This document shows positions 23,366-33,829 of a DNA stretch of 64,000 nt, piece by piece. Numbering within the stretch: position 1 is the first letter of the stretch; each line of letters begins with the position of its first letter. The stretch covers positions 20,638,022 through 20,702,021 of the forward strand of contig CAXIPT010000002.1 in the NCBI GenBank assembly GCA_964030475.1, written 5' to 3'. The DNA is from Tethya wilhelma (lineage: Eukaryota; Porifera; Demospongiae; Tethyida; Tethyidae). Position numbers and translations under genes: made by a program. The notes beneath the pieces are model-generated. The model was not told where the DNA came from and made no database searches. It saw only the letters and a list, made by a program, of their open reading frames with translations.

Positions 23366-25948
23366 GTCCTATCACAGTGACACTGGCTGTCCTGAAATGA
23401 GCTGTCCAAGATGAAGTTACACTGAAGACTGCCACTGATGTTCTGAACAGAACACGTACAGTATCCCAAGGGGCACGTGAAGGTCTGGAGGGGGTCATCA
23501 TTCCTACCAGGGGTCGATGAATTATCAATATACCCCCAGAGATGGTCCTAAAGGGGATTAGTGAAAGAAGAAACAAAGAGGCTAGTCATATTCAAGAGAG
23601 AGAGCTCCTCTGGAGCTGAGAGACTCACAGCCAGAGTGGTCCTCCTGCCATTGCAGGTGACCACATCTCTCCTCTCTGTGTCGCAGAGGCACTCCATGAA
23701 CCGACCCATTCCCAAGAGCTTTGTCCCTGGGGGAAACAAACAATAAATATTTGAAATTCCTGGTCATCAACCACGACCCCCTCCACATTCCTCACGGTTG
23801 AATGGTTACGTACAAATAGGGTAATTACTGTAATTAGGCACTAAATTGATAAATGCTTTCATCAGTGATTGGGGGGGAGAGTGTGGGAACAACACTAATT
23901 ACATTCCTTCTTTATTACAGTATAGCGGGAAATTTTTGTTGGTGCAAAATTTCGTATAAATGCGGCAGAAAATTTTTTCGTAGTTTTAAATTTCGTATAC
24001 ACGGCGCGTGCTCATATAAAGTAAATGCGGAAGTTAAATTTTCGCAGTTTTAATTTTTGTATATTCAAACGGCATACAAAAATACAAAAGTTTCCCGCCA
24101 TATGGTATTAGCATGGAGAAATGAGTCTGACCATGCACAACACTTTTATAACCGACCACATTTGAGTTACAACTCTTCACGTTTGTGTTATAACTGTTCG
24201 TGTTTTGAGTTACAAAATCATAGCCTTGTTCCCAGGCTCCTCCCTCATGTACATTAAAATATATGCGAGAGAGGAGCCCAGGAATGAGGCTAACAAAATT
24301 ACATTCGACTGTTCACATTTGAGTTCTTCACGTTTGAGTTACAACTATTCAGATTTTAGACATTACTACATGTTCACTCTCTTTCCCTCATGGTAAAGAA
24401 GGCAAAAAAACAGTGTACAAACTTTCTTTTCCCCAAGCGAATATGAAGGAATAAAAGAGTGTTACCCACCACATAGACTGTCCCCCCCAATCATTGGTAG
24501 AGAAGTGGTAAAACGAGTGTAGCCACATTTGTCCACACCTGTTCCTCACCAGGGGGGCAACGACGTGACACCACGTTAAACGAATCCTCTGCAAAAGTCT
24601 TCCGGGTGACATCTAATACGGTTTCCATGGTGATCTTCTCGGGGGTACGAGGTGCCGACATCTGCCGCTGGAACCTCAGATCGAGCTCAGCACCATTGGA
24701 GACATCATTGAGAGTCACTGACGACGGCACAAAGCGATACAGCTCCCTAGTCTGGAGAGAGAGAGAGAGAAAATGGTCGTTGTCTCTGGTGGAGGTGTTT
24801 TTAGGCACCTTTTTCTTGCACTGACTCAAGTCCATCTGGTTTGAGAATGCCACCAGAAGTTAAATACGTAGTCGATAATAAGATTCATGATATTGATAAT
24901 ACATGCCAGTCAATTGGTCAATACTTGTCTAATGGAACATACAGCTAACTTTTGACTGGTAAGGGGTAGGAAGCTGGAAAAGCAATCAAAAGAACGGGAA
25001 GGAGTGCATTCCAATGGTGTTTGAAATTTTGAATCAGCTGCATAAAAATTATTCAACTGATATATTCTCAAACCAAATGGACATTAGGTATTGTCAACTC
25101 TCGTGAGCTGATGTGATTATATATATCAATTGAGAGTTCATTTCATGGTGATTGCAATGGTGCATGTTTCATTTTAAACCATCCTCACTACAGAGTAGCG
25201 TTAGTTAGAACACCTAGCACAAGCATGACATCATGATGAAGGTATCACCAAAATGAGTGAACATGACTCACTATATTGCCGGTTGCCGTGGAGACGGTCT
25301 CATCAATGATCCTGAGAGTGGCAGCTGTCGTTGCGTTGAGTTCATCAAACGCAAATACCTTCAGGGACAACTTCTCGCCAGGGAAGCCAGACAACTGCAG
25401 TGGGTGTGGCATAATACAACCGAGCTTAACGATAGAATGACATCATTCTTACAGTATCCTGGTCCAGTGTCAGTCTGACAGCCGGTGTTTGGACGGCCCA
25501 CCGTGGGTCCCTCTCTCTGTTGTGAGCCTTGTTCCTGTTGCCACTGGAGGAGGAGGGGGTAGCCGTCATGGCAGATGGAGAGGAGACATACTGGCTGGCT
25601 TACCTGAAGGACATGAAGTCCCAGCGGTAGACTCTGGTCAGGTTGAAGTAGGGAGGACTGAGCCCACTCCATGAGCACACATCCAACTCATTAGCATAGA
25701 CAGCAGCAGCCACAAAGGCTTCGTTACCAGAAAACCTCATGGAAACCTTTCACGATGGAAGAGAAATCATTAGAAACACACACACACACATTATACTAAT
25801 GGCTTATACTCCTGCTCACATTGCGATCGGCCCAGCTATCAGGGAAAAGAAGAGGGTTGACAAAGAGTAGAGGACACAAAGGGTTAAAGAATAGCTTGGA
25901 GTATGTGTCAGGAATGGATGGTCTCTGAACCACAAGAGCAGCACCATT

Positions 25949-26003
<55 letters not shown>

Positions 26004-26344
26004 AGCTTAAACAACATGGATGTCAGAGAGAGTAAACACTATAGACATTAGACATTGTAACCTCACCTTCCTTCATTCCTGATGAAGTTCACCGCGGTGT
26101 TGGGGGTCATCTGTAGCTGACCCAGTGATGTGATGTAGACGGCCCCCCCATCCAGGGACCTAGTGTTGGTGTTGTTCCTGAAGGTCACAGTACCAGCGAC
26201 CCTCACCAGGGAGTCAATGATGGCCAGGGAGGGACCTCTGTTGCCGGAGAAGGTGTTCCCTCCGAGGAAGGAAACAGGAAAGTGAGCAATGCTGACGATG
26301 CCAGCTCCATCCACACTGTTCTCTGCAAAGACAGTGTGTGTGTG

Positions 26345-26376
<32 letters not shown>

Positions 26377-29300
26377 CATGCATGCATGTGTGCGAGTACG
26401 TGTAAAATTTGATAGGAAAATAAAAGTAAGTTTTCTTTACCAGTCAATTATTTCTAATGGTCTTGTGTTCTCAATGCCAGATGCTACTGCAGTGGTGGCC
26501 ACACCCAATGCTCCACCCACTTCCTGTGCAGCATTCATGCGGAATACACAGTTGGTGAAACTTGTGAAGACATCTATTGCTTGGTCCTGAGAGGTCATGG
26601 GGTCAAACACTGCATGTGTGTGCAACCAAAGGAAACACTTAATCCACAACTATACAACCAGGGGGTCCCTAACTAATATAACTAGGGGTCCCTAACTAAC
26701 TAGGGGTCCCTAACTAACTAGGGCTCCCCTTACTAACTAGGGGTCCCTTTTTAACTAGGGCTCCCCTTACTAACTAGGGGTCCCTTTTTAACTAGGGCTC
26801 CCCTTACTAACTAGGGCCCCCCTTACTAACTAGGGGTCCCTTTTTAACTAGGGCTCCCCTTACTAACTAGGGGTCACTTTTTAACTAGGGCTCCCCTTAC
26901 TAACTAGGGGGTCCCTTACTAACCATAGGACAAGAAGAACACTCCCCCTCCATAATTTGCACTATTTCCGATGAACTGGGAGTCCCTAATGAGGACCTGA
27001 TTGAGGGAGCCAGGCTGGGCTTCCTCTGCAAATGACNGCATGCATGTGTGCGAGTACGTGTAAAATTTGATAGGAAAATAAAAGTAAGTTTTCTTTACCA
27101 GTCAATTATTTCTAATGGTCTTGTGTTCTCAATGCCAGATGCTACTGCAGTGGTGGCCACACCCAATGCTCCACCCACTTCCTGTGCAGCATTCATGCGG
27201 AATACACAGTTGGTGAAACTTGTGAAGACATCTATTGCTTGGTCCTGAGAGGTCATGGGGTCAAACACTGCATGTGTGTGCAACCAAAGGAAACACTTAA
27301 TCCACAACTATACAACCAGGGGGTCCCTAACTAATATAACTAGGGGTCCCTAACTAACTAGGGGTCCCTAACTAACTAGGGCTCCCCTTACTAACTAGGG
27401 GTCCCTTTTTAACTAGGGCTCCCCTTACTAACTAGGGGTCCCTTTTTAACTAGGGCTCCCCTTACTAACTAGGGCCCCCCTTACTAACTAGGGGTCCCTT
27501 TTTAACTAGGGCTCCCCTTACTAACTAGGGGTCACTTTTTAACTAGGGCTCCCCTTACTAACTAGGGGGTCCCTTACTAACCATAGGACAAGAAGAACAC
27601 TCCCCCTCCATAATTTGCACTATTTCCGATGAACTGGGAGTCCCTAATGAGGACCTGATTGAGGGAGCCAGGCTGGGCTTCCTCTGCAAATGACATGTGC
27701 AGTCCCCCACCAGTGGAAGGAGAGAAGTTCCTAGAGAACCTGATAACACACAATCAAACAACAGAAGAACCAATGATGATTCTCACTCACTACATACAGT
27801 TGGCAAGCATGCAGAGACATTGATATTTAATAGCCTTGACTGTGGTAGCAGTAATGCCATTACATAACCACGCACAGCAGCAGCAGTTGCCTAAGTTAGT
27901 ACATATAATCAAAGCCCCACCTGCAGCCAGTAATGGCGACAAGATGAGATGATGATCCTTCAAGGTAAGTGTACAATCCACCTCCAAACTCCAGAGCAGA
28001 GTTCCCCTCAAAGGAGCACCCTCTGATGGCCACCTGGGCCCCCGCCAGTGAGCTCACAATCACAGCCAGCCCGCCTCCTCTACCAGGGAAGCTGCTACTC
28101 TGGAGAGCACTGCCTCTCGTGTCAAACCTCTCTCCCTCGGTCATTGGACGGCGGTTGTCGTCCCTTTCTCCCCTCTCCCTTCTGCTCCCTCCGCTGCTGG
28201 TGGTGGTGCTGGTGGTGTCCGTCATATTGCCCTCCTCTGGGTCAGTGCTGACTGGGGCATCAAAGGAGGGGGTCGTGAAGGCAAAACGTTCAGCAATGTT
28301 GTTGGTGAAGGTGCACTCAGAGACTTCAACCAGAGGACCATTTTGGTCCCCAGCTAGGTTGAATGCTGCAAGGAACACACACACACACACACACACACAC
28401 CATGTATTTGCACCATGTGGGTCATGCCATTACAAGTAGGCCTTGAGATCTGGTTTGGAAGTCAACTAGTGTCTATGAATAGTAGTACATACTTCTACCG
28501 TATAGCGGGAAATTTCTGTGGGGTGCAAATTTTCGTTATTTTCGTGACTAACCCCTGAGTCACGAAATTTTCCACCCACGAAAATTTCTTCTGAGGTCAA
28601 AGGTCACGTCTCTGGCCACGTGCATGCTCTCAATGACTTCAGTTCTCTGTCTCTTTCCGTCCTTTCAAGACGTTGGCAGTCAAAATAGCTAGTATCTAGC
28701 TAGAATAGTATTCTACATGTATCTTACAGCAGATAAACTGTCACAAGACCTTCAAGCGCCGTAAGTTGGAGATACTTGAGTCACGAAAATTAAAACCACG
28801 AATATTTTATTCTGAAGCGTGGTCTAGGCTTTTCACGAAAATTTACACCCCCGAAAACTTCCCACTATATACGGTATTCTCTGCTCCAATGCCAGTGAGT
28901 TCTAGTAGCTCAGTGGTAAGACCATTCAACCAGAATTCAAAAGACCTAGGGTTTGAATCCCAGCTACATCCCAACATTCCTCCCATTGAATTCATGTACA
29001 CATGAAGTGCTATGGCTACACATGCACACTACATACCAATGGAAGCACCCGCAGCATGACCTCTGTAGGGCTCTGTCTTAGAGACACTCAGGTCACCATT
29101 GTCAGAGAACACACAGCCTCGAAGGAAGACAGTTGGACAGTTGTAGACGTCCACTGCTCCTTGCTGAAAGTTACTAGAGATACGTGTGTGTGTGTGTGTG
29201 TGTATACCGTAATTTGACTAATATTCGCGTTGGGGAAATTTTCGTACGCGTTGCTGCGTGCGAAAATTAAACACTCGAAAATTTGACGACCCATTACCAA

Positions 29301-30375
29301 TATTAATGCGGGCGCCACACATGTACGAAAATTAAACACGTGAAACTTTAACGTACGGAATATTTTCAACCCGAAAATATTTCAAACTACGGTATGTGTG
29401 TGTGTGTTGTGCCACTGGAAACCTCACATTCACAGTCACAAGACACCATGACATCACACCCACACCCACACACGTTCCTCATTCCTCATTCCACCCACCT
29501 AAAGTGGCAGTTCTCAATGGCTACCACTTGTGTCTGTTCCATTCCAATGATTCCATACCGTCCTTCAAAAACCAGTCCATCCAGTCCTACCAGATTGCTG
29601 CCAGTGAACGTGAGAGGGTAGACGGCCTCATCACTAGTCATGGTCACATTTCGCACTGGTATCAGGATCCGGACTGTGCCCTGAAACACACACCATAACA
29701 AACAAGGGTTAACATCAATGACATCACACTGTAATAGGGAGCAGCATCTCTACCTACTTGCAGTCCTGCTGCAATGTCCACTAACTCATTAAGCACTCAA
29801 ACATTGTTATGGGTCCTGTTTTCTGTTACTAGGCAACAGACAATAATGAACTATGTGTGAACTCACACCATTGTCCATTGACTCACATTGTTCCCTGAGG
29901 CTCCATCACCGGTGATCCCTCGTATCACCACATTCTGTCTTATCTCTAGCCCCTCCTCCTCCTCCTCCTCCTCCTCCTCCTCCTCCTCCCTCACGCTCAA
30001 GAGGTGCACTCCCAGTACATTAGTGGCCGGGCGGACTCTTATCTCTATGCAGCTGGTTGGTGAGTCGGAGAGGTGAGTGGTCTCCATGTTAGCCACACTC
30101 TCCAGGACATCGTCCAAACTATTGCACACTTGGTTAGCTAGGTCCTCCTGTGGACTGCAATCGATGCCTTGTGCAGTGTCTACGGTGACCACAGTTGCAC
30201 AGGACACACAGGCCAGGCTGCTGCTGTTCCCCCTGAGGCACTCTGAGACGGGGGAGAACCTTGGTGGTGGGTTGGGAGGGGGAGGGGGAGGGTTCATCCC
30301 CTGGCTTAGGGCACTTCCAAGGATGCTCACTACAAGCAGCACTCCAGTGATACATAATTCACACACAAACATCAT
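21555..30375 (-). CDS. Beta-helix ectodomain multi-pass membrane protein, gene I
   Basis: About 15 exons. The start at 30375 opens a signal peptide (LCITGVLLVVSILGSALSQG), then a Pro-rich linker and a Glu run coded by a CTC repeat. Beta-helix exons repeat a pattern of C-F/S-F, N-N/N-S-A and GGG-L/A: VSECTFTNNIAERFAF, AIRGCSFEGNSALEFGGGLY, LIRDSQFIGNSANYGGGVFF, FTNCVFRMNAAQEVGGALG. A membrane-proximal segment (FPGEKLSLKVFAFDELNATT) follows, then a Cys-rich part (FMECLCDTERRD; VLCGDCSDGLGFSSLLNRCV). Next come several membrane spans with LYFPYDFC, HTSMSILNC, KYKWWSAVELGRRF and LSFLKPYKK. The cytoplasmic tail has Ser-Pro and acidic stretches and stops at 21555. The helix repeats resemble chlamydial Pmp and pectate-lyase-fold proteins, but introns and spans make it a eukaryotic receptor-like protein. 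Function unknown; recognition or adhesion is inference. Confidence 0.75.
23308..23363. repeat. (CA)n microsatellite in gene I intron
   Basis: About 28 CA units adjoin the donor after the Cys-rich HCDRTG exon of gene I (minus strand GT donor side). Confidence 0.9.
23916..24107. mobile_element. MITE-like element with terminal inverted repeats
   Basis: The left end reads TACAGTATAGCGGGAAATTT and the right end TTTCCCGCCATATGGTA, an imperfect inverted pair about 190 bp apart. The interior is AT-rich with repeated AATTTTCG/AATTTCGT words and has no coding capacity. It belongs with similar elements at 28496, 29205, 35332 and 57506. It lies inside an intron of gene I. Confidence 0.65.
24221..24292. 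mobile_element. Short foldback element
   Basis: Left TAGCCTTGTTCCCAGGCTCC pairs with right GGAGCCCAGGAATGAGGCTA across about 72 bp. The same terminal word (CCCAGGCTC) bounds elements at 35934-36405 and 57447-57744, so this looks like a very short non-autonomous family member. Confidence 0.6.
25951..26001. repeat. (GA)n microsatellite in gene I intron
   Basis: An uninterrupted AG run directly next to the SNGAALVVQRP exon on the minus strand, where it reads as a CT tract before the splice acceptor. Confidence 0.9.
26380..27037. repeat. Tandem duplicate unit 1 inside gene I
   Basis: This unit appears identical to 27039-27694. It includes one beta-helix exon (VFDPMTSQDQAIDVFTSFTN onward), the CTAGGG minisatellite and part of the next exon, and is cut by the N at 27038. 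Almost certainly a false duplication. Confidence 0.85.
26656..26930. repeat. Minisatellite built on AACTAGGGGTCCCTT
   Basis: Alternating units of the type ACTAGGGGTCCCTTTTTA and ACTAGGGCTCCCCTTACTA, each about 18-19 bp, run about 14 times within an intron of gene I. The same array reappears at 27318-27586 in the duplicate unit. Confidence 0.85.
27318..27586. repeat. Second copy of the CTAGGG minisatellite
   Basis: Base-for-base match by eye to 26656-26930 as part of the duplication around the N at 27038. Confidence 0.85.
28496..28876. mobile_element. MITE-like element with TACCGTATA termini
   Basis: The left end is TACCGTATAGCGGGAAATTT and the right end is the inverse of TACCGTATATAGTGGGAAGT. 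The element is 381 bp, non-coding, and located in an intron of gene I. Subterminal ACGAAAATTT words are repeated in both orientations. Confidence 0.7.
28890..28975 (+). repeat. tRNA-like (SINE-type) sequence with A and B boxes
   Basis: TAGCTCAGTGGTAAGA at 28905-28920 matches the pol III A box of tRNAs. GGGTTTGAATCCC at 28949-28961 matches the B box with a T-loop. Spacing is tRNA-like, but the acceptor stem does not pair and there is no clean anticodon arm. It is therefore better read as a decayed tRNA or the head of a tRNA-derived SINE than as a functional tRNA gene. Confidence 0.55.
29205..29394. mobile_element. MITE-like element with TACCGTA termini
   Basis: It starts TACCGTAATTTGACTAATAT and ends TTTCAAACTACGGTA. 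It is 190 bp, with interior inverted AAATTTTCG words, and sits in an intron of gene I flanked by GT repeats on both sides. Confidence 0.65.
29950..29988. repeat. (CTC)n repeat coding a Glu run in gene I
   Basis: On the minus strand this repeat encodes 12 or so consecutive Glu in the first exon of gene I (residues about 125-138), between EVRP-type ectodomain sequence and the first helix turn. Confidence 0.85.
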
Positions 30376-30974
30376 GTTCACTCTGTTCACTGACAAGACC
30401 ACTTGACCATGGCATCCCACTCTGAATGCGTCTGCACTTGCTTCTTCTGTATTCTGCGAGTGAAGCCTGCCTGATTCGCCTATAGTCGTAAAGTCCTTAG
30501 CCTAGGCTTCTCTCCAATGTTTCTTTGCAAAGCAAAAACCTTGCGATATGGAACTGCAACCATTAGTATACATCCGCATACTCCACTATTATTGTCCGTA
30601 TACTGTAGTATACAAGATACGCAGAAATTTTAATTCGCATGTTTTAAAAAGTTAAGAGTTCACGTGATCACACGATAGATGACTCGACGTGACGCGGGCG
30701 CGGGAAAATTTAATCAAAGTCTGAAAGCAGCTACAGCTTGAAGATAAGACGAGCCAGAACTGAAGAAGACTTCCACAGCAACTAGCCACTGTATCCTCCA
30801 GACAAACTAACAGTCAGTGAGTTAACCATTAAAATAAATTATTGATGTATATATAGTGCAGGTATGCAGTGTTTCAAACACAAAATGAAGTTATTTTGAT
30901 TTGTACAAAACATTAAGTGTGTACATGGTAACAACTAAAGAAGAGAAGAGTTCAAACAATAACAAAAACCATTA
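30376..30974. other. Intergenic region between gene I and the TRIM-NHL gene
   Basis: It holds the promoter and 5' untranslated region of gene I (30376 onward on the minus strand) and the 3' untranslated region of the TRIM-NHL gene. No open frame or repeat worth naming was seen. Confidence 0.4.
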
Positions 30975-33115
30975 TCAGAACATTTGCACTGAAAGTAGAG
31001 CGCTGTCTGTAACTATCATCTGTCCCTTGTTTCCCACGGCAATCCCATAAGGACTCCTGAACGGGTGTTTCAGATGAGATATGAGAGCACCTCGATGGGT
31101 TAGGACGGTCACCACGTTGGACTGGGTCTGTGTGATGAGGATGAACCCATCGTGGTCGACACACACAAAGTTAGGACAGTTGAGAGGAATGGAACCACGG
31201 TTGCCAAACTTCTGCAGGAGCTTCCCATCCAGGGTGAACGCCTGGATTCGATGGTTGCCCTTGTCAGAGACAAACACCCGGCTGTTCTTAGAGTCGACGG
31301 CCACATCTCGCGGCTCCATGAACTGACCCGCCTCTTTCCCTCGCTTGCCAAAGTTAGTAACATATCTTCCATTTCTCTGGAGAAAGACCACCACTCTGTG
31401 GTTTCCCTGGTCGGCCACAAAGATCCTCTCCTCCTTGTAGAGAGAGAGTCCCTCGGGCGAGTTCAAGGCCCCCTTCCCTGTGGGGGCACCAATCAGTCCA
31501 GCGTGGCGACCATCACTGGTGAACTTCTCTATCTTGTTGTTGGTTGTGTCAGAGACAAAGATGACTCCCTGCTGGTTGGCCGCCAGTCCGAGGGGCAGGA
31601 GGAAATGACCTGGCTCTGACCCGTAAGACCCGATGGTGCGCACCAGTTGACCAGTGGCAGGATTGACAATGCGAAGACAGAAGGCATCGGTGAACACCAC
31701 ATTTCCATTGGGCAGGTGACACACCCCCCTCATTGTGGACACAGGGGGCTCACAGAGAAGCTGGGACTTGGAGATCTGAGTCTGAGGGACGCTGAGAGAG
31801 AGATAGTCCTTACTCTTGAACACAACAATGTGCTGTTTGTCCGTACAAATTGGCTTGTCGTCAATGGTGATGTTCAATATGTGATAGCCGATGTTGGTTG
31901 GGTCATAGGACACCAGGTACTCCCCCTTGGCCACCTCGTCAATTCGACAGGAAGTGGTCACAGAGGGATCGGGGCCTTGGATCGTCACGTCCACCAAACT
32001 TCCACTGACGAAGCTTCTCTTGCCGTACCGGTCGTGAGCTTTGACCGTGAACTGGGCTGTCCTCCCAACGAACGCCTTGGAGAGCCCCTCCCCCACTGCT
32101 GTGAACTTTGAGGGACAAGGCTGGCAGAACACCTCACCAACTGACTTGGCCTCCTCCAAGAGTGAGGATGGCAGGTTGAGGTTAGGACCGTCTTTAGTGC
32201 ACTCCAAAGGTGGGACGTGAAGGGATTCAGCCGAGTGGATGATCTGGTCAGTCTCTGCGGTGATCTTACTCTTGTTCTTGAGGTAGTGGTAGCAGTTGGG
32301 GGTCTCCAGAATCACCTTGAGGTACTTCAGCTGCAATCAATGATAACATTATGTTATAGCCAAGCATGCAGAGGTGAAAAAATTAATGCTAGAGATCGTT
32401 AGTCAATAAATAAGCAGCATGTAGAAGACGAGGGATTGAGGCTTAAATAAAACATGTCCAGTAAAGATTGTCAATGTAATGAATCGATAATTCAGCAGCA
32501 CAAAGAGTGCCTGGCTGGGGACGCGTGTAGATACTTGCCTGTTCTTCCAAGTTTGATTTGCACTTTTCAAGCCCTTCTTGCTGTTCATTGAGAACAGCTA
32601 CCTTGGCCATCACAATCTCGTCTGTGGATTCCAGCAACATCCGTTCTCTCTTCTGCAGCAGGTTGCGAATTTCCCGGAAATATTTCTGGATCTCATTTTT
32701 CTTTGCTTCTCCTTTCTCCTTGATGGCTTCTGCCTCGTTGCTCACCTCGTTCAGCGCCACTGTGATCTTGAGCAGAGTTCTGTCAGTGGCTTCGTAGAAG
32801 CCCTCTCGGAGGTACTCCAGCTGGGCGGGGAGGACGTCAGTGACCTTTGCCACGTCATGACGACGGTGGGTGTTCCCGATGAGGCAATCGGGACACACCA
32901 AGATGTCACAATCTCGACAAAAGTACTCAAGTGGTCTGCGATGCTTGTCACATTGAGGAATGGCTGCATACATGTGTGTAAGGGGTGTTGTGGTTAGCTC
33001 ACTGCCACGGTTTGTGCTAAGACAATAACCATAAAACTGAAAGATATACACAACTTTTGATTAATACCAACACTTTCCATATATGGTGAAAACCTATATA
33101 CTGCATATACTTCAA

Positions 33116-33149
<34 letters not shown>

Positions 33150-33649
33150 TCTGTGGTCACATACTAGAGAGTTGTCTCTCAGGGGCAGACGGGGTGAAGG
33201 CAATGTCTGACGGCAGAGCAGTTGCCGCTGCTTCCAAGTCGTAGTTCTTATGTAGTGTCCTAATACCACCAGCTCCTAGACGAGTGACTTTACGACACTT
33301 GGGGCAAGTGATTTCAGCTTCATCTGGTGTTTGAGGGTATATATAGTAGCCAGATTTAATAGATAATGAAATCACTGTTTAATTTGTGAGTAGTGATGGC
33401 TGGGTCTAGAGTAAGACACTCACCTGGGAACCTTCTGGTCACCATGTGTTCTAGACAACGTGCACAGAACGAGTGATTACAGGCGAGCAGTCTAGGGTCA
33501 TGGTATCGCGTGAGACAGACGGCACAGCTCAGTCCCTGATCCACCTGCTCCAAGTTGATCTGTTGCTGCGAGGAGAAGTCGCCAGAGGGAGGCCCTCCAC
33601 CTTGAGAGCTGCCAGAGCTCAGTTGGCGATCCAAACTCAAAAACTCCAT
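30975..33649 (-). CDS. TRIM-NHL protein (RING, B-box, filamin, NHL)
   Basis: A probable E3 ubiquitin ligase and/or RNA-binding regulator of the TRIM2/3/71 class. The start at 33649 gives MEFLSLDRQLSSGSS. The RING finger is split by an intron: GLSCAVCLTRYHDPRLLACN, HSFCARCLEHM, then EITCPKCRKVTRL. B-box 2 follows (CDKHRRPLEYFCRDCDILVC and GNTHRRHDVAKV), then a long coiled coil to about 32540. The last exon (30975-32330) carries a filamin-type Ig repeat (FVGRTAQFTVKAHDRYGKRS to GYHILNITIDD). It then encodes about six NHL beta-propeller blades with FLLPLGLAANQQGVIFVSDT, EGLSLYKEERIFVADQGNHR and MEPRDVAVDSKNSRVFVSDK. The order RING, B-box, coiled coil, filamin, NHL is complete. Which vertebrate paralog it matches best is not decidable by eye. 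It stands between two beta-helix genes on the same strand. Confidence 0.92.
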
Positions 33650-33829
33650 CTCGACAAAACTTCTTTACTTTGCGTCTTTGTCAAGTGTACAAAAACGTGT
33701 AGTTATTTTGTACTAAAGAATTTTATGGCGCATGACTCAGTCGGTTGACTCCACCCAGAGGGATATAAGTAGGTTAACTATAATTTATTAAAAACCACAA
33801 TGGAATAAAAAAAAAATAACAATATTGCT

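Noticed and set aside
26656..27586. Regularly repeated CTAGGG arrays as telomere-like or CRISPR sequence
   Set aside because: The unit is an 18-19 bp minisatellite within an intron, and the second array is part of a duplication around an N.
28890..28975. Functional tRNA gene
   Set aside because: A and B boxes match but the acceptor stem does not pair and the anticodon arm is not clear; reported as tRNA-like repeat only.
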